DNA of 64,000 bases from NCBI RefSeq assembly GCF_019931165.1, contig NZ_JAIOUP010000007.1, positions 47,396-111,395 on the forward strand. The letters are read 5' to 3'. Each line of letters starts with the position of its first letter. Position 1 is the stretch's first letter. The position numbers were made by a program, and so were the translations under genes. A model generated the notes under the pieces. That model did not search any database. It was not told the origin of the DNA and saw only the letters and a program-made list of their open reading frames with translations. This DNA comes from Schnuerera sp. xch1 (GTDB lineage Bacteria; Bacillota; Clostridia; Tissierellales; Tepidimicrobiaceae). Positions 9,782-18,858 of the stretch are shown here, one piece after another.

Positions 9782-10900
9782 TTAATATGAATATTCTTGT
9801 GAGGCTTGATTTGTAAGCATAATAGCATTTGTATTGCATCTAGTAACACAGAGTCCACAGCCAAAACACTTAGTTTCATCTATTACAGCTTTATCGTCAA
9901 CCATGCTTATAGCCTGATATACACAACTTTTAACGCATCGTTTGCATCCTACACATTTATTTTTTTCTATTTTAGGAACATTAGTTATATAATTTGCACT
10001 TTCCCTTTTCTTCATCTTTTCAATTGTAATACCTTTAATCTCATCTATTGAATCATATCCATGTTCATCCAACCAATTGTTTAGTTCTTTGTTTATTCTA
10101 TTAAAAGCTTGAGGTCCCTCTACAATTGCCTGTGTACAAACTTGAACAGCTGAAGCTCCTGCCATAAACATCTCTACTACATCTTTACCACTGGTTACTC
10201 CTCCAACTCCAATAATTGGTATATTTACTACTTTAGCTAGTTCATAAATATGTCTTAATGCTATTGGTCTTATAGCTGCGCCAGACATCCAGCCATATCC
10301 TTCTTTACTTCCCATAGCTGGTAGCCCGGACTCAATATCAATTTTTAAACAAGGACCTACTGAATTTATAGCTACTAGACCATCTATACCTATTTCTTCT
10401 AATGTCTTACCAAGTTCCTCAATGTCAGGGATACCAGGACTAAGCTTTGCAAATATAGGCTTATTTGTACAAACACGAACAGCTTTTAGCGTATTGATAA
10501 CTGGAGTAAGGTCTCTTCCAATATAATGAGTTGATATTTCAAATGCATCTGCAAACTTTTCCACTTTAGGAATAAGCTCTGTAAGTTCTTTAGTAGTATA
10601 TCCTAATCCTATTATTAAAGGTGCTCCGCATTTTTTCGCTTCTTTATATTCCTTTTCGATCCAATGTTTCGGAGATAATTCAGACCATAATTCAGTATTT
10701 AAAAAACTATGCTTATACTCTGCCATACATGGTTTTGGTATTTCTGCTGCAACTGTTGATATAGTCTTGCTAACAGCTCCACCTGCACCGCCTTCTACAC
10801 ATTTTTTTATCATGCTTGCATTTCTAGATGGTGGCCCTGCTGCTACCATAACAGGGTTTTTAAATTCAATATTAGTTAACTCTATTTTTAAATCTGCCAT
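9782..10900 (-). CDS. PreA-like dihydroorotate/dihydropyrimidine dehydrogenase-type flavoprotein with two [4Fe-4S] motifs
   Basis: A 372-residue protein. Residues 1-300 form a TIM barrel of the dihydroorotate dehydrogenase class (NPVMVAAGPPSRN, IFAKLSPGIPDIEELGK, NIPIIGVGGVTSGKDVVEMFMAGA), expected to bind FMN. The C-terminus (about 310-365) carries two ferredoxin clusters: CVGCKRCVKSC and CFGCGLCVTRC. The arrangement matches PreA, the iron-sulfur/FMN half of bacterial dihydropyrimidine dehydrogenase; no PreT-like partner is present. The start follows AAAGGAGGG. Lying just after xdh-ridA, it may reduce or oxidise a pathway intermediate, or pass electrons to ferredoxin. That role is inferred. 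Confidence 0.85.
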   Translation of the reverse strand: MADLKIELTNIEFKNPVMVAAGPPSRNASMIKKCVEGGAGGAVSKTISTVAAEIPKPCMAEYKHSFLNTELWSELSPKHWIEKEYKEAKKCGAPLIIGLGYTTKELTELIPKVEKFADAFEISTHYIGRDLTPVINTLKAVRVCTNKPIFAKLSPGIPDIEELGKTLEEIGIDGLVAINSVGPCLKIDIESGLPAMGSKEGYGWMSGAAIRPIALRHIYELAKVVNIPIIGVGGVTSGKDVVEMFMAGASAVQVCTQAIVEGPQAFNRINKELNNWLDEHGYDSIDEIKGITIEKMKKRESANYITNVPKIEKNKCVGCKRCVKSCVYQAISMVDDKAVIDETKCFGCGLCVTRCNTNAIMLTNQASQEYSY

Positions 10901-10934
10901 TTTGCTCCCTCCTTTATTAAATCAATAGGTTTTA

Positions 10935-11315
10935 CTAAGCCTGTGCAATAACTTCAATTTCCACAATTGCATCTTTAGGAAGTTTAGCTACTTGTACACA
11001 AGATCTAGCTGGTGCTTTCTTAGAAAAATAACTTTCATATACTTCATTCATCGCTACAAAATCTTCTAAGTCCTTTATGAATACTACTGTCTTTATTACT
11101 TTTTCCATACTAGAGCCAACTTCCTCTAATATAGCTTGTACATTGTCTAAAGACGCTTTTGTTGCCTTTTTTATGTCATTAGTTACTAATTGACCACTTT
11201 TCATATCAATTGGAAGTTGTCCAGATGTGTAGATTAAGTTTCCTACTTTTATTCCCTGTGAATATGGCCCAATTGCCGGTGGCGCTTTATCTGTACTTAT
11301 AATTTCTTTTGTCAT
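10935..11315 (-). CDS. ridA: RidA family enamine/imine deaminase
   Basis: A 126-residue YjgF/YER057c/UK114 protein with the usual motifs: PPAIGPYSQGIKVGNLIYTSGQLP near the start, and PARSCVQVAKLPKDAIVEIEVIA at the end, including the key Arg that binds the substrate carboxylate. RidA speeds hydrolysis of 2-aminoacrylate-type enamines made by PLP lyases, which fits a cluster containing DpaL. I start at the ATG of MTKEIISTDK because GAGGAGAG lies just before it; a GTG five codons upstream overlaps that ribosome site. Confidence 0.9.
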   Translation of the reverse strand: MTKEIISTDKAPPAIGPYSQGIKVGNLIYTSGQLPIDMKSGQLVTNDIKKATKASLDNVQAILEEVGSSMEKVIKTVVFIKDLEDFVAMNEVYESYFSKKAPARSCVQVAKLPKDAIVEIEVIAQA

Positions 11316-11329
11316 ATTATCTCTCCTCA

Positions 11330-13894
11330 CTATTCTTTCTTTTTGCTATATGGTGTATCTTTCAAAGGTAATTCATCTCTAAATTGTCCATCATACTTTA
11401 AATATGCTCCTTGTATTGCCGGTGCTGTAGGAATTGCAGATAGTTCACCAATTCCCTTGGCTCCATATGCCACAATATCTTTGTTTTTTTCTACAATTAT
11501 GGTTTCTATCTCAGGAATATTATTAGCTCTTAAGAGACCAAGCTTTTTGAATTGAGCAACAGGCACAGAATATTCCATTGGGTAATCTTCAGTTAAAGCA
11601 TAACCCATTCCCATTACTGCACCTCCTTCTAATTGTCCCTCTAAGTTTTTAGGATTTATAGCTTTTCCTATATCATTTGCAGAAATAATCTTTTGCACCT
11701 TGCCTTCTTCATTTAATATAGCTATCTGAGCAGCATAACTATAGGATACGTGACTTACTGGATTAGGCTTGTCGGAACCCATAGGATCGGTAATAGGACT
11801 ATATTCTGCATAAAATTCTTCTCCCTCTAATTCCTCGAGACTTCTATTTACCAAGGCTTCCTTGAGTTCTAAAGCTGCTATTCTAATTGCCTCTCCGGTA
11901 AAGTGCGTTTGTCTAGATGCAGTAGAAGTTCCAGAATCTGGCGCTATAGCTGTATCAGGTGCATCTATGACAACATTTTTAGGGGAAATGCCTACCGTTT
12001 CACATAAAATCTGAATAGCAATTGTCCCAAGTCCTTGTCCCATACATACTGCGGCAGTGCGAATATGGATTATTCCATCTATGATAACTAGCCTACATCT
12101 TCCAGCATCAGGTACGCCTACTCCCAATCCTGTGTTTTTCAAAGCACAAGCAATTCCAGCATAAGGATATTTTTCGTATTCATCTTTAACTTCTAAAAGC
12201 ACTTCCTTCATAGCAGTACCTTCATCTGCAATTTGTCCATTTGGTAGTTCTTGACCTGGTTCTATAGCATTTCTATATCGAATTTCCCAAGGGGATATAC
12301 CTACCATTTCAGCTAAAAGATTTAAATTACACTCACTGGCGAATATGGTCTGTGTTACTCCAAACCCTCTAAAAGCACCTGCTGGTGGATTATTTGTGTA
12401 AATTGCCTTTCCATCTATATCTATATTTTGATAATTATAAGGTCCTGCTGCATGAGTACATGCTCTTTGAAGCACAGGCCCTCCTAAGGATGCATAAGCT
12501 CCTGTGTCCGCTATAACTGTTGCTTTCATAGCTGTAAGCTTTCCATTTTCATCGCAGGCAGTTGTGAACTCCATCTCCATAGGATGTCGCTTTGGATGCA
12601 CAACAATACTTTCTTGTCTTGTCAAAGTAACTTTTACTGGTTTATTGGTATACCATGAAAGTAAAGCTGCATGATGTTGTGTACTCATATCCTCTTTCCC
12701 TCCAAAGCCTCCCCCTACTAGTTTAACAACTGCTCTTACTTTATCCTTAGGTAGTCCTAATAGTTCAGAACATTCCCTTTGTACGTCATAGGCACCTTGT
12801 GTACCTGTATAGATAGTTATTTCATCGCCTTCTCTAACTGCCAAAGCGCTTTCTGGTTCTAAAAATGCATGTTCTGTAAATGGAGTAAAGTATTTTCTTG
12901 TCACCTTATATTTTGACTGTGCAATTACTTCATCAGCGTTTCCCCTTTTTAATACTTCATGAGCCAATATATTTCCATTTTCGTGGATTTTAGGTGCTCT
13001 TACGGATAAAGCCATCTTTGGAGAAGATATAGGTTCTAGTTCTTCATATTCAACTTTAATTAAATCTACAGCTTCTTTTAATCCCTTTTTACTCTTTGCA
13101 GCTACTAATGCTACTGCGTCTCCAAGATATCTTGTCTCTTCTCCTACCTTAATCAAAGCTGGCCAATCTTTTACTAAATGCCCAATATATCTTTCCCCTG
13201 GTATGTCATCGGCAGTCAAAACAGCTTCTACTTCTGGATGTTTTAAAGCCTCTGATATATCAATATCCTTTACAACAGCTCTAGGATATTTAGTGCGAAG
13301 AGCTGTCCCATATATCATGCCATCCATCTTCATATCGTCTACATATTCCCCTGTGCCTAAAACCTTTTCATAGGCATCTATACGATCCATTCTTTCTCCA
13401 ATAGAACCTTTTGATAAACTCTCGGTAGGAGTTATCTCGCCTCTAAAAGCTTTTGCTGCTAATTCTACAGCCTTTTCTATCTTTACATATCCAGTACATC
13501 TACATAGATTTCCATTTATAGCTCTTTTAATATCCTTAGCAGTTGGAGTTGAATTACTATCCAACAAGGCCTTTGCACTAATCACCATCCCTGGAATACA
13601 GTATCCACATTGAACAGCGCCGGCCTTTGCAAAAGCCCAAGTGTAAATCTTTTCTTCCTTTTTGCTAAGACCTTCCACAGTGATAATTTCCTTACCATCA
13701 ACTTTTGCTGTAGTAAGAAGACAAGCTCTTGTCTTTCTACCATCTACTAAAATGGTACATGCACCACATACACCTTCCCCATTGCATCCATTTTTTACGG
13801 ATGTAAGGTCAATGTCATCTCTTAAATACTCCAACAGCCTTTTATTTTCCTCTACATCTACCTTGTTTCCATTAACTTTAAATGTATACAACAT
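11330..13894 (-). CDS. xdh: Selenium-dependent xanthine dehydrogenase / molybdenum hydroxylase
   Basis: An 854-residue fusion of the [2Fe-2S] and molybdopterin subunits of xanthine-dehydrogenase-type hydroxylases. The N-terminal plant-type cluster uses C37, C43, C46 and C58; the second uses C96, C99, C131 and C133 (QCGYC...CRCTGY). The large domain has GGGFGGKEDMS, AFRGFGVTQ, CMGQGLGTIAIQ and the catalytic Glu in AKGIGELSAIPTAPAI. There is no FAD-binding domain, and no separate FAD subunit nearby. The ATG overlaps the TAA of hydA by one base, so translation is coupled. It probably hydroxylates or dehydroxylates purines; selenium is inferred from the neighbours yqeC, ygeY, ygeW and ssnA. Confidence 0.93.
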   Translation of the reverse strand: MLYTFKVNGNKVDVEENKRLLEYLRDDIDLTSVKNGCNGEGVCGACTILVDGRKTRACLLTTAKVDGKEIITVEGLSKKEEKIYTWAFAKAGAVQCGYCIPGMVISAKALLDSNSTPTAKDIKRAINGNLCRCTGYVKIEKAVELAAKAFRGEITPTESLSKGSIGERMDRIDAYEKVLGTGEYVDDMKMDGMIYGTALRTKYPRAVVKDIDISEALKHPEVEAVLTADDIPGERYIGHLVKDWPALIKVGEETRYLGDAVALVAAKSKKGLKEAVDLIKVEYEELEPISSPKMALSVRAPKIHENGNILAHEVLKRGNADEVIAQSKYKVTRKYFTPFTEHAFLEPESALAVREGDEITIYTGTQGAYDVQRECSELLGLPKDKVRAVVKLVGGGFGGKEDMSTQHHAALLSWYTNKPVKVTLTRQESIVVHPKRHPMEMEFTTACDENGKLTAMKATVIADTGAYASLGGPVLQRACTHAAGPYNYQNIDIDGKAIYTNNPPAGAFRGFGVTQTIFASECNLNLLAEMVGISPWEIRYRNAIEPGQELPNGQIADEGTAMKEVLLEVKDEYEKYPYAGIACALKNTGLGVGVPDAGRCRLVIIDGIIHIRTAAVCMGQGLGTIAIQILCETVGISPKNVVIDAPDTAIAPDSGTSTASRQTHFTGEAIRIAALELKEALVNRSLEELEGEEFYAEYSPITDPMGSDKPNPVSHVSYSYAAQIAILNEEGKVQKIISANDIGKAINPKNLEGQLEGGAVMGMGYALTEDYPMEYSVPVAQFKKLGLLRANNIPEIETIIVEKNKDIVAYGAKGIGELSAIPTAPAIQGAYLKYDGQFRDELPLKDTPYSKKKE

Positions 13895-15279
13895 TATTCC
13901 CCCTTTAGGGATTTCCTTTTCACAAACCTTCCTTGTGGTTGTTCTAAAATCCCTCCATCTTGAGACAACACTTTATTGCCTCTTAAAAACACGTATACAG
14001 GTTGTGCCTTTACCTGCATTCCTTCATAAGGAGTATAATCCACATTTTGTATTTGAGTCTTCTGTTCAATTATAGAAGTTTGATTGAAATCCCATACTAC
14101 AATATCTGCATCACTGCCAACTGCTATAGTCCCTTTCTGTGGATATACACCAAATAACTTAGCAGCATTTGTTGATGTCAATTCGACCAACTTATTTAGA
14201 CTTATTTTGCCAAGTTGAACACCATACGTATATAGTAAAGATATTCTATGTTCTACCCCTGGAATACCATTGGGTATTTGACTAAAATCATTGATTCCTA
14301 CATCCTTATGTCCCCTAAAATTAAATGAACAATGATCCGTACTAATGGTATCAATAAAATGATTATTTATGCCGTTCCATAAAGCTTCTATATCCTCTTG
14401 TTTTCTCAAGGGTGGTGACATAACATACTTTGCAGATTCAAATCCTTCAAGATCATATAGAGAATCCTCCAGAAGTAAATAATGTGGACATGTTTCTACA
14501 TGTACCTCTACGCCTCTTTTCTTTGCCTCAATAACGTTTTCCAATGCTTCTTTAGAACTTAAGTGAACTATATATACAGGAGCATTTGCCAATTCTGCAA
14601 GATACAATAATCTAGTTACTGCTTCCTTTTCTACTAGAGCTGGTCTAACCAACGGATGATAGTACGGTGAAGTATATTTCTTTGATTTCGATTCCTGTAT
14701 TAAAGCTTCTATCACATCTCCATTTTCACAGTGAAACGTAATTAATGCACCTAATTCCTTACTTCTTATCAACGCTTTGAAAATATCCTCATCATCCATT
14801 TGCATTATTCCTTTATAGGCCATATAAATTTTAAAAGAAGATACTCCCTTTTGAATCATGTCTTTCATTTGTACGGGAACCTTATCGTTCCAATCAGTAA
14901 TTGCCATATGAAAACCAACATCACAATAACTTTTATTTTTAGCCTTCTGATTCCAATTATTAAGTCCTTGTTGCAAGGTTTCTCCTTTATTTTGGGTAGC
15001 ATAATCCAGTATAGTTGTAGTTCCTCCAGCTATAGCAGCTTTAGTACCACTGGCAAAATCATCTGCCGTTCTAATCCCTGTTCCTGTTTCTAAGTCAAAA
15101 TGTGTATGGGTATCAATTCCTCCAGGAAGAATATAATATCCATCAATAGATATCACTTCATCCCCAGTTTTTTTTAATTGGGATCCTATGGCTACTATTT
15201 TCTCTCCTTCTATTCGAATATCCGCTTTATATATATCCACTGCTGTTACAATGAGCCCATCTTTTAATACGATCCCCAT
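13894..15279 (-). CDS. hydA: Dihydropyrimidinase / D-hydantoinase (phenylhydantoinase type)
   Basis: A 461-residue amidohydrolase that opens cyclic amides such as hydantoins, dihydropyrimidines or related purine-ring products. The binuclear zinc site is visible: H58 and H60 in GGIDTHTHFD, the carbamylated Lys (K150) in SFKIYMAYKG, H183 in TFHCENGD, a His in VHLSSKEALE, and Asp in ISTDHCSFN. Length is normal. The start is ATG behind GGAGATG. It lies between arcC and xdh in the purine operon and is translationally coupled to xdh. Confidence 0.93.
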   Translation of the reverse strand: MGIVLKDGLIVTAVDIYKADIRIEGEKIVAIGSQLKKTGDEVISIDGYYILPGGIDTHTHFDLETGTGIRTADDFASGTKAAIAGGTTTILDYATQNKGETLQQGLNNWNQKAKNKSYCDVGFHMAITDWNDKVPVQMKDMIQKGVSSFKIYMAYKGIMQMDDEDIFKALIRSKELGALITFHCENGDVIEALIQESKSKKYTSPYYHPLVRPALVEKEAVTRLLYLAELANAPVYIVHLSSKEALENVIEAKKRGVEVHVETCPHYLLLEDSLYDLEGFESAKYVMSPPLRKQEDIEALWNGINNHFIDTISTDHCSFNFRGHKDVGINDFSQIPNGIPGVEHRISLLYTYGVQLGKISLNKLVELTSTNAAKLFGVYPQKGTIAVGSDADIVVWDFNQTSIIEQKTQIQNVDYTPYEGMQVKAQPVYVFLRGNKVLSQDGGILEQPQGRFVKRKSLKGE

Positions 15280-15333
15280 AGTACATCTCCTTCCTTTTAA
15301 ACATATTTATCCTAAACCCATTACCACCCTATC

Positions 15334-16281
15334 TCACTTATTGACGATTCTAGTACCAGTACTTCCCTTAATAGCTTCTCTAGCATTTTCTAATGAAGCA
15401 ACAATTGCCTTTTTATTTGGAGCAAATGATACAAATTTCTTGCAAGCCTCTATCTTAGGTAGCATACTTCCAGGTGCAAATTGTCCTTCTTTAATATATT
15501 GATCTACTTCTTCTATTGTAACTTCTGAAAGTTCTTGTTGATCTGGTTTATTGAAGTTGATACAAACCTTATCTACCGCTGTTAAAATCACCAGTTGATC
15601 TGCATCTATAACCTCTGCTAGTTTTTCTGCAGCAAAATCCTTGTCAATGACAGCAGCAATTCCTTTCATTCGTTCTTCTTGTTTAATAACTGGAATACCG
15701 CCACCACCACAGGAAATAATAATGGAATTTCCTTCTATTAAGTCTCTAATTAAACTTTTTTCAACAATATCCACTGGTTTAGGAGAAGGTACTACTCTCC
15801 TATATCCTCTTCCTGCATCCTCCTTCATCATATAACCCTTCTCAGTTGTAAGGTTTTCAGCATCTTCCTTAGTATAAAAAGAGCCTATTGGTTTAGTTGG
15901 GTTTTTAAATGCAGGATCATTTTTATCTACCTCTATTTGAGTGATGATTGTCCCAACATTTCTTTTAATATTTCTTTTTCTCAATTCTTGCTGTATGGTG
16001 TTTTGAAGATGATAACCGATATATCCTTGGGAGAAAGAGCCACATACATCAATAGGATATAGTTGATTTGATTCATCACAGGCATGGGCATCATTTACAG
16101 TTTTAATTATTTGCCCTACTTGTGGCCCATTGCCATGTACAATAGCTAATGTATGGCCTTCTTCAATTATGTCTACTATTGACTTTGCTGTTTCTTTACA
16201 ATTGTTAATTTGAGCTTCTACACTTGTATCTCTAGGGTCAGATTGAAGTGCATTCCCACCTAATGCTAAAACTATTTTCAT
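15334..16281 (-). CDS. arcC: Carbamate kinase
   Basis: A 315-residue amino-acid-kinase-fold enzyme that converts carbamoyl phosphate plus ADP to ATP, carbon dioxide and ammonia. Motifs include VLALGGNALQ at the N-terminus, HGNGPQVGQI (about residue 50), GSFSQGYIGYHLQNT, the nucleotide site ISCGGGGIPV and LVILTAVDKV. It matches the YqeA member of selenium/purine clusters. Next to the YgeW carbamoyltransferase, it would let the cell gain ATP from a carbamoylated pathway intermediate. Confidence 0.95.
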   Translation of the reverse strand: MKIVLALGGNALQSDPRDTSVEAQINNCKETAKSIVDIIEEGHTLAIVHGNGPQVGQIIKTVNDAHACDESNQLYPIDVCGSFSQGYIGYHLQNTIQQELRKRNIKRNVGTIITQIEVDKNDPAFKNPTKPIGSFYTKEDAENLTTEKGYMMKEDAGRGYRRVVPSPKPVDIVEKSLIRDLIEGNSIIISCGGGGIPVIKQEERMKGIAAVIDKDFAAEKLAEVIDADQLVILTAVDKVCINFNKPDQQELSEVTIEEVDQYIKEGQFAPGSMLPKIEACKKFVSFAPNKKAIVASLENAREAIKGSTGTRIVNK

Positions 16282-16322
16282 ATCTTACCTCCATCGTAAC
16301 AATATAATAATAAGGAATCAGT

Positions 16323-16356
16323 ATATAAAAGAAAGAGTTTAATCTTTCTTTTATAT
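16323..16356. repeat. 14-bp perfect hairpin between ygeW and arcC
   Basis: ATATAAAAGAAAGA (16323-16336) pairs with TCTTTCTTTTATAT (16343-16356) across a six-base loop. In the direction of operon transcription there is no following T-run, so an RNA stability or processing role is likelier than termination. The T-run is on the other strand. Confidence 0.5.
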
Positions 16357-16382
16357 GTTATTTTTTACTATTATTTCATTTA

Positions 16383-17573
16383 CTATTTCATTAGTCTAGA
16401 GTTATTTTTATCCATCAATATCCGTAACATCTTTATTGGATCTTTCACTTTTTGTAAAAGGATTATTGCTGCAATAATGTATGGTTTGAAGCTAGCTTCC
16501 TTGTATAAAGGTACTCTATATCTATTAAATACGGAGGCATCTACTTCTCCATTTTCACAACTAACTCCAGTAATATCTGCTGGTAAGCAATGTAGATAAA
16601 GTGCTTTCCCGTCTTTTGTCAACTTCATCTTTTCTTCTGTACATGCCCAATCCATATGGTTAGTATTTTGTTGTAATAATTCCTGTTCTAGCTCATCTAT
16701 TTCAGCAAATTTACCTTCTCCATATAAATTTGTTCTCTTTTCCATAGCAGCATATGGAGCCCAGCTCTTAGGATATACAATATCTGCATCTTTAAATGCC
16801 TCATCCATAGAATTGGTTTTTACAAACTTGCCACCAGTTTCATCAGATTGTTTTTTCGCTATTTTTTCAACATCGTTCATTATTTCATATCCTTCTGGAT
16901 GTGCTAATGTTACATTCATACCAAAACGAGTCATTAAACCAATAACCCCTTGTGGTACAGAAAGTGGTTTACCATAGGAAGGAGAATAAGCCCAGGTCAT
17001 AGCTATTTTTTTACCTTTTAGGTTTTCTACTCCACCAAATTCGTGAATTATGTGAAGCATATCCGCCATAACTTGAGTAGGATGATCAATGTCACATTGA
17101 AGATTTACAAGGGTTGGCCTTTGTTCTAGAACCCCATCCTCATACCCTTCTTTCACATATTCGGAAACGTTTTTCTGGTAAGTATGACCTTTTCCTATAT
17201 ACATATCATCTCTAATTCCAATTACGTCAGCCATAAATGAAATCATATTTGCAGTTTCTTTTACTGTTTCACCATGGGCTTGCTGTGACTTCTTTTCATC
17301 TAAATCTTGTACTTCAAGCCCTAACATATTACACGCTGAAGCAAAGGAAAATCTAGTTCTTGTTGAATTATCTCTAAAAATTGATATGCCTAATCCAGAA
17401 TCAAATATTTTAGAGCTAACATTATTTTCTCTTAAATGTCTTAAACAATCTGCTACAGTAAAGATTGATTGCAATTCGTCCATAGACTTATCCCAGGTAA
17501 GAAAGAAATCATTTTCATAAAGGTCCTTATAATTTAAATTTTGAAGTTTTTTTAGCATATTATTGTATTCCAT
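16383..17573 (-). CDS. ygeW: Knotted carbamoyltransferase YgeW
   Basis: A 396-residue member of the aspartate/ornithine carbamoyltransferase superfamily, in the YgeW branch. The carbamoyl-phosphate loop is FRDNSTRTRFSF and the second substrate loop is YLHCLPADITGVSCENGEV; the IDHPTQVMADMLHI segment supplies further phosphate contacts. The YgeW branch is restricted to selenium/purine clusters, and its amino acceptor is uncertain. It is coupled to carbamate kinase (next gene downstream), so the reverse reaction yielding carbamoyl phosphate for ATP synthesis is the likely direction. Confidence 0.92.
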   Translation of the reverse strand: MEYNNMLKKLQNLNYKDLYENDFFLTWDKSMDELQSIFTVADCLRHLRENNVSSKIFDSGLGISIFRDNSTRTRFSFASACNMLGLEVQDLDEKKSQQAHGETVKETANMISFMADVIGIRDDMYIGKGHTYQKNVSEYVKEGYEDGVLEQRPTLVNLQCDIDHPTQVMADMLHIIHEFGGVENLKGKKIAMTWAYSPSYGKPLSVPQGVIGLMTRFGMNVTLAHPEGYEIMNDVEKIAKKQSDETGGKFVKTNSMDEAFKDADIVYPKSWAPYAAMEKRTNLYGEGKFAEIDELEQELLQQNTNHMDWACTEEKMKLTKDGKALYLHCLPADITGVSCENGEVDASVFNRYRVPLYKEASFKPYIIAAIILLQKVKDPIKMLRILMDKNNSRLMK

Positions 17574-17605
17574 AACATTCCTCCTGAAATTTATTTTTTT
17601 GTTTA

Positions 17606-18823
17606 TTAATTTAAGTATTTATTAACATATGTGATTGGTACTAAAGCATATAATGCTGCACATTTAACCAATTCATCTTTCCATGTTCTTTCATTTGGTG
17701 CATGAGCCTGATCTTCATGCCCTGGTCCAAAACCAATACATGGAATATTATATCTGCCCATAATAGAAACTCCATTTGTTGAGAATGTCCATTTGTCTAC
17801 CAATGGTTCTTCATTAAATAGGTTTTTATAGCTATCTACCAATGTCTTACAAGCAGCATGATCTTCTGGTAATACCCACGCTGGGAAGTAACATTCTGTT
17901 GGATATACTAAGCCAGTATAAGCAGGCCTTTCATAATTATACATTTCAACTTCTGCATTTGCTTCCTTTACAGATGGTAAGTTCCTAATTTCTTGAAGTG
18001 CTCCCTGCCAAGTTTCTCCATTAGTTAATCTTCTATCAATAGAGATACTACATCCATCTGCTACTGCACATCTAGATGGAGAAGAGAAAAATATTTCTGA
18101 AACTGCTAAAGAACCTTTTCCCAGAAACTCATCATAATGTAAATTCTCATGTAGTGCCTTTAGTTCATTAATGATAGGAGCCATTTTATATATTGCATTG
18201 TCTCCCCTTTCTGGAGCGGAACCATGGCAACTAACCCCATGGGTAGTAACTTTTATTTCCATTCTTCCTCTTTGACCTCTATAAATATTGCATGAAGTTG
18301 GTTCAGTAATAACAACAAATTCTGGCTTTATATTATCCTCATTGATGATATATTGCCAACACAATCCATCACAATCTTCTTCTTGTACTGTTCCAGTTAT
18401 AATTAGGGTATAGTCATCTTCAAGACCTAAATCCTTTATTATTTTCCCAGCATAGACCATAGAAGCCATTCCACCTTCTTGGTCAGTAGCTCCTCTGCCT
18501 ATGATTATTTCATCGTCTTCATACCCTTCATATGGATCATATTCCCAGTTTGCTCTTTCTCCAACACCAACTGTATCAATATGAGCATCCATAGCTATAA
18601 TGTGTTTTCCATGTCCGATATATCCTAAGACATTTCCCATTGGATCTATTTCAACCTTATCAAATCCTACCTTTTCCATTTCGTCTTTGATTCTTAATAT
18701 AACTTCCTTTTCCTGTGTGCTCTCACTTGGAAGTTTAATCATATCTCTTAAAAACTTTGATATCTCAGGCTCATATTTTTTCGCTGCTTTCATAATTGCT
18801 TTGAAATCAATATTTTTACTCAT
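17606..18823 (-). CDS. ygeY: YgeY family selenium-metabolism-linked M20 hydrolase
   Basis: A 405-residue zinc peptidase/deacylase of the M20 family. The metal and catalytic residues can be seen in [13 protein letters not shown] (His and Asp), [18 protein letters not shown] (bridging Asp), TVQEEDCDG (Glu-Glu) and the late His in [14 protein letters not shown]. YgeY proteins occur with ygeW, dpaL and ssnA and probably hydrolyse an amide or ureido bond of an open-ring purine product. A GGAGGAT ribosome site precedes the ATG, 35 bases after dpaL. Confidence 0.92.
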   Translation of the reverse strand: MSKNIDFKAIMKAAKKYEPEISKFLRDMIKLPSESTQEKEVILRIKDEMEKVGFDKVEIDPMGNVLGYIGHGKHIIAMDAHIDTVGVGERANWEYDPYEGYEDDEIIIGRGATDQEGGMASMVYAGKIIKDLGLEDDYTLIITGTVQEEDCDGLCWQYIINEDNIKPEFVVITEPTSCNIYRGQRGRMEIKVTTHGVSCHGSAPERGDNAIYKMAPIINELKALHENLHYDEFLGKGSLAVSEIFFSSPSRCAVADGCSISIDRRLTNGETWQGALQEIRNLPSVKEANAEVEMYNYERPAYTGLVYPTECYFPAWVLPEDHAACKTLVDSYKNLFNEEPLVDKWTFSTNGVSIMGRYNIPCIGFGPGHEDQAHAPNERTWKDELVKCAALYALVPITYVNKYLN

Positions 18824-18858
18824 TTTTATCCTCCTTCATTTTTATTCTTTCTACTTTT

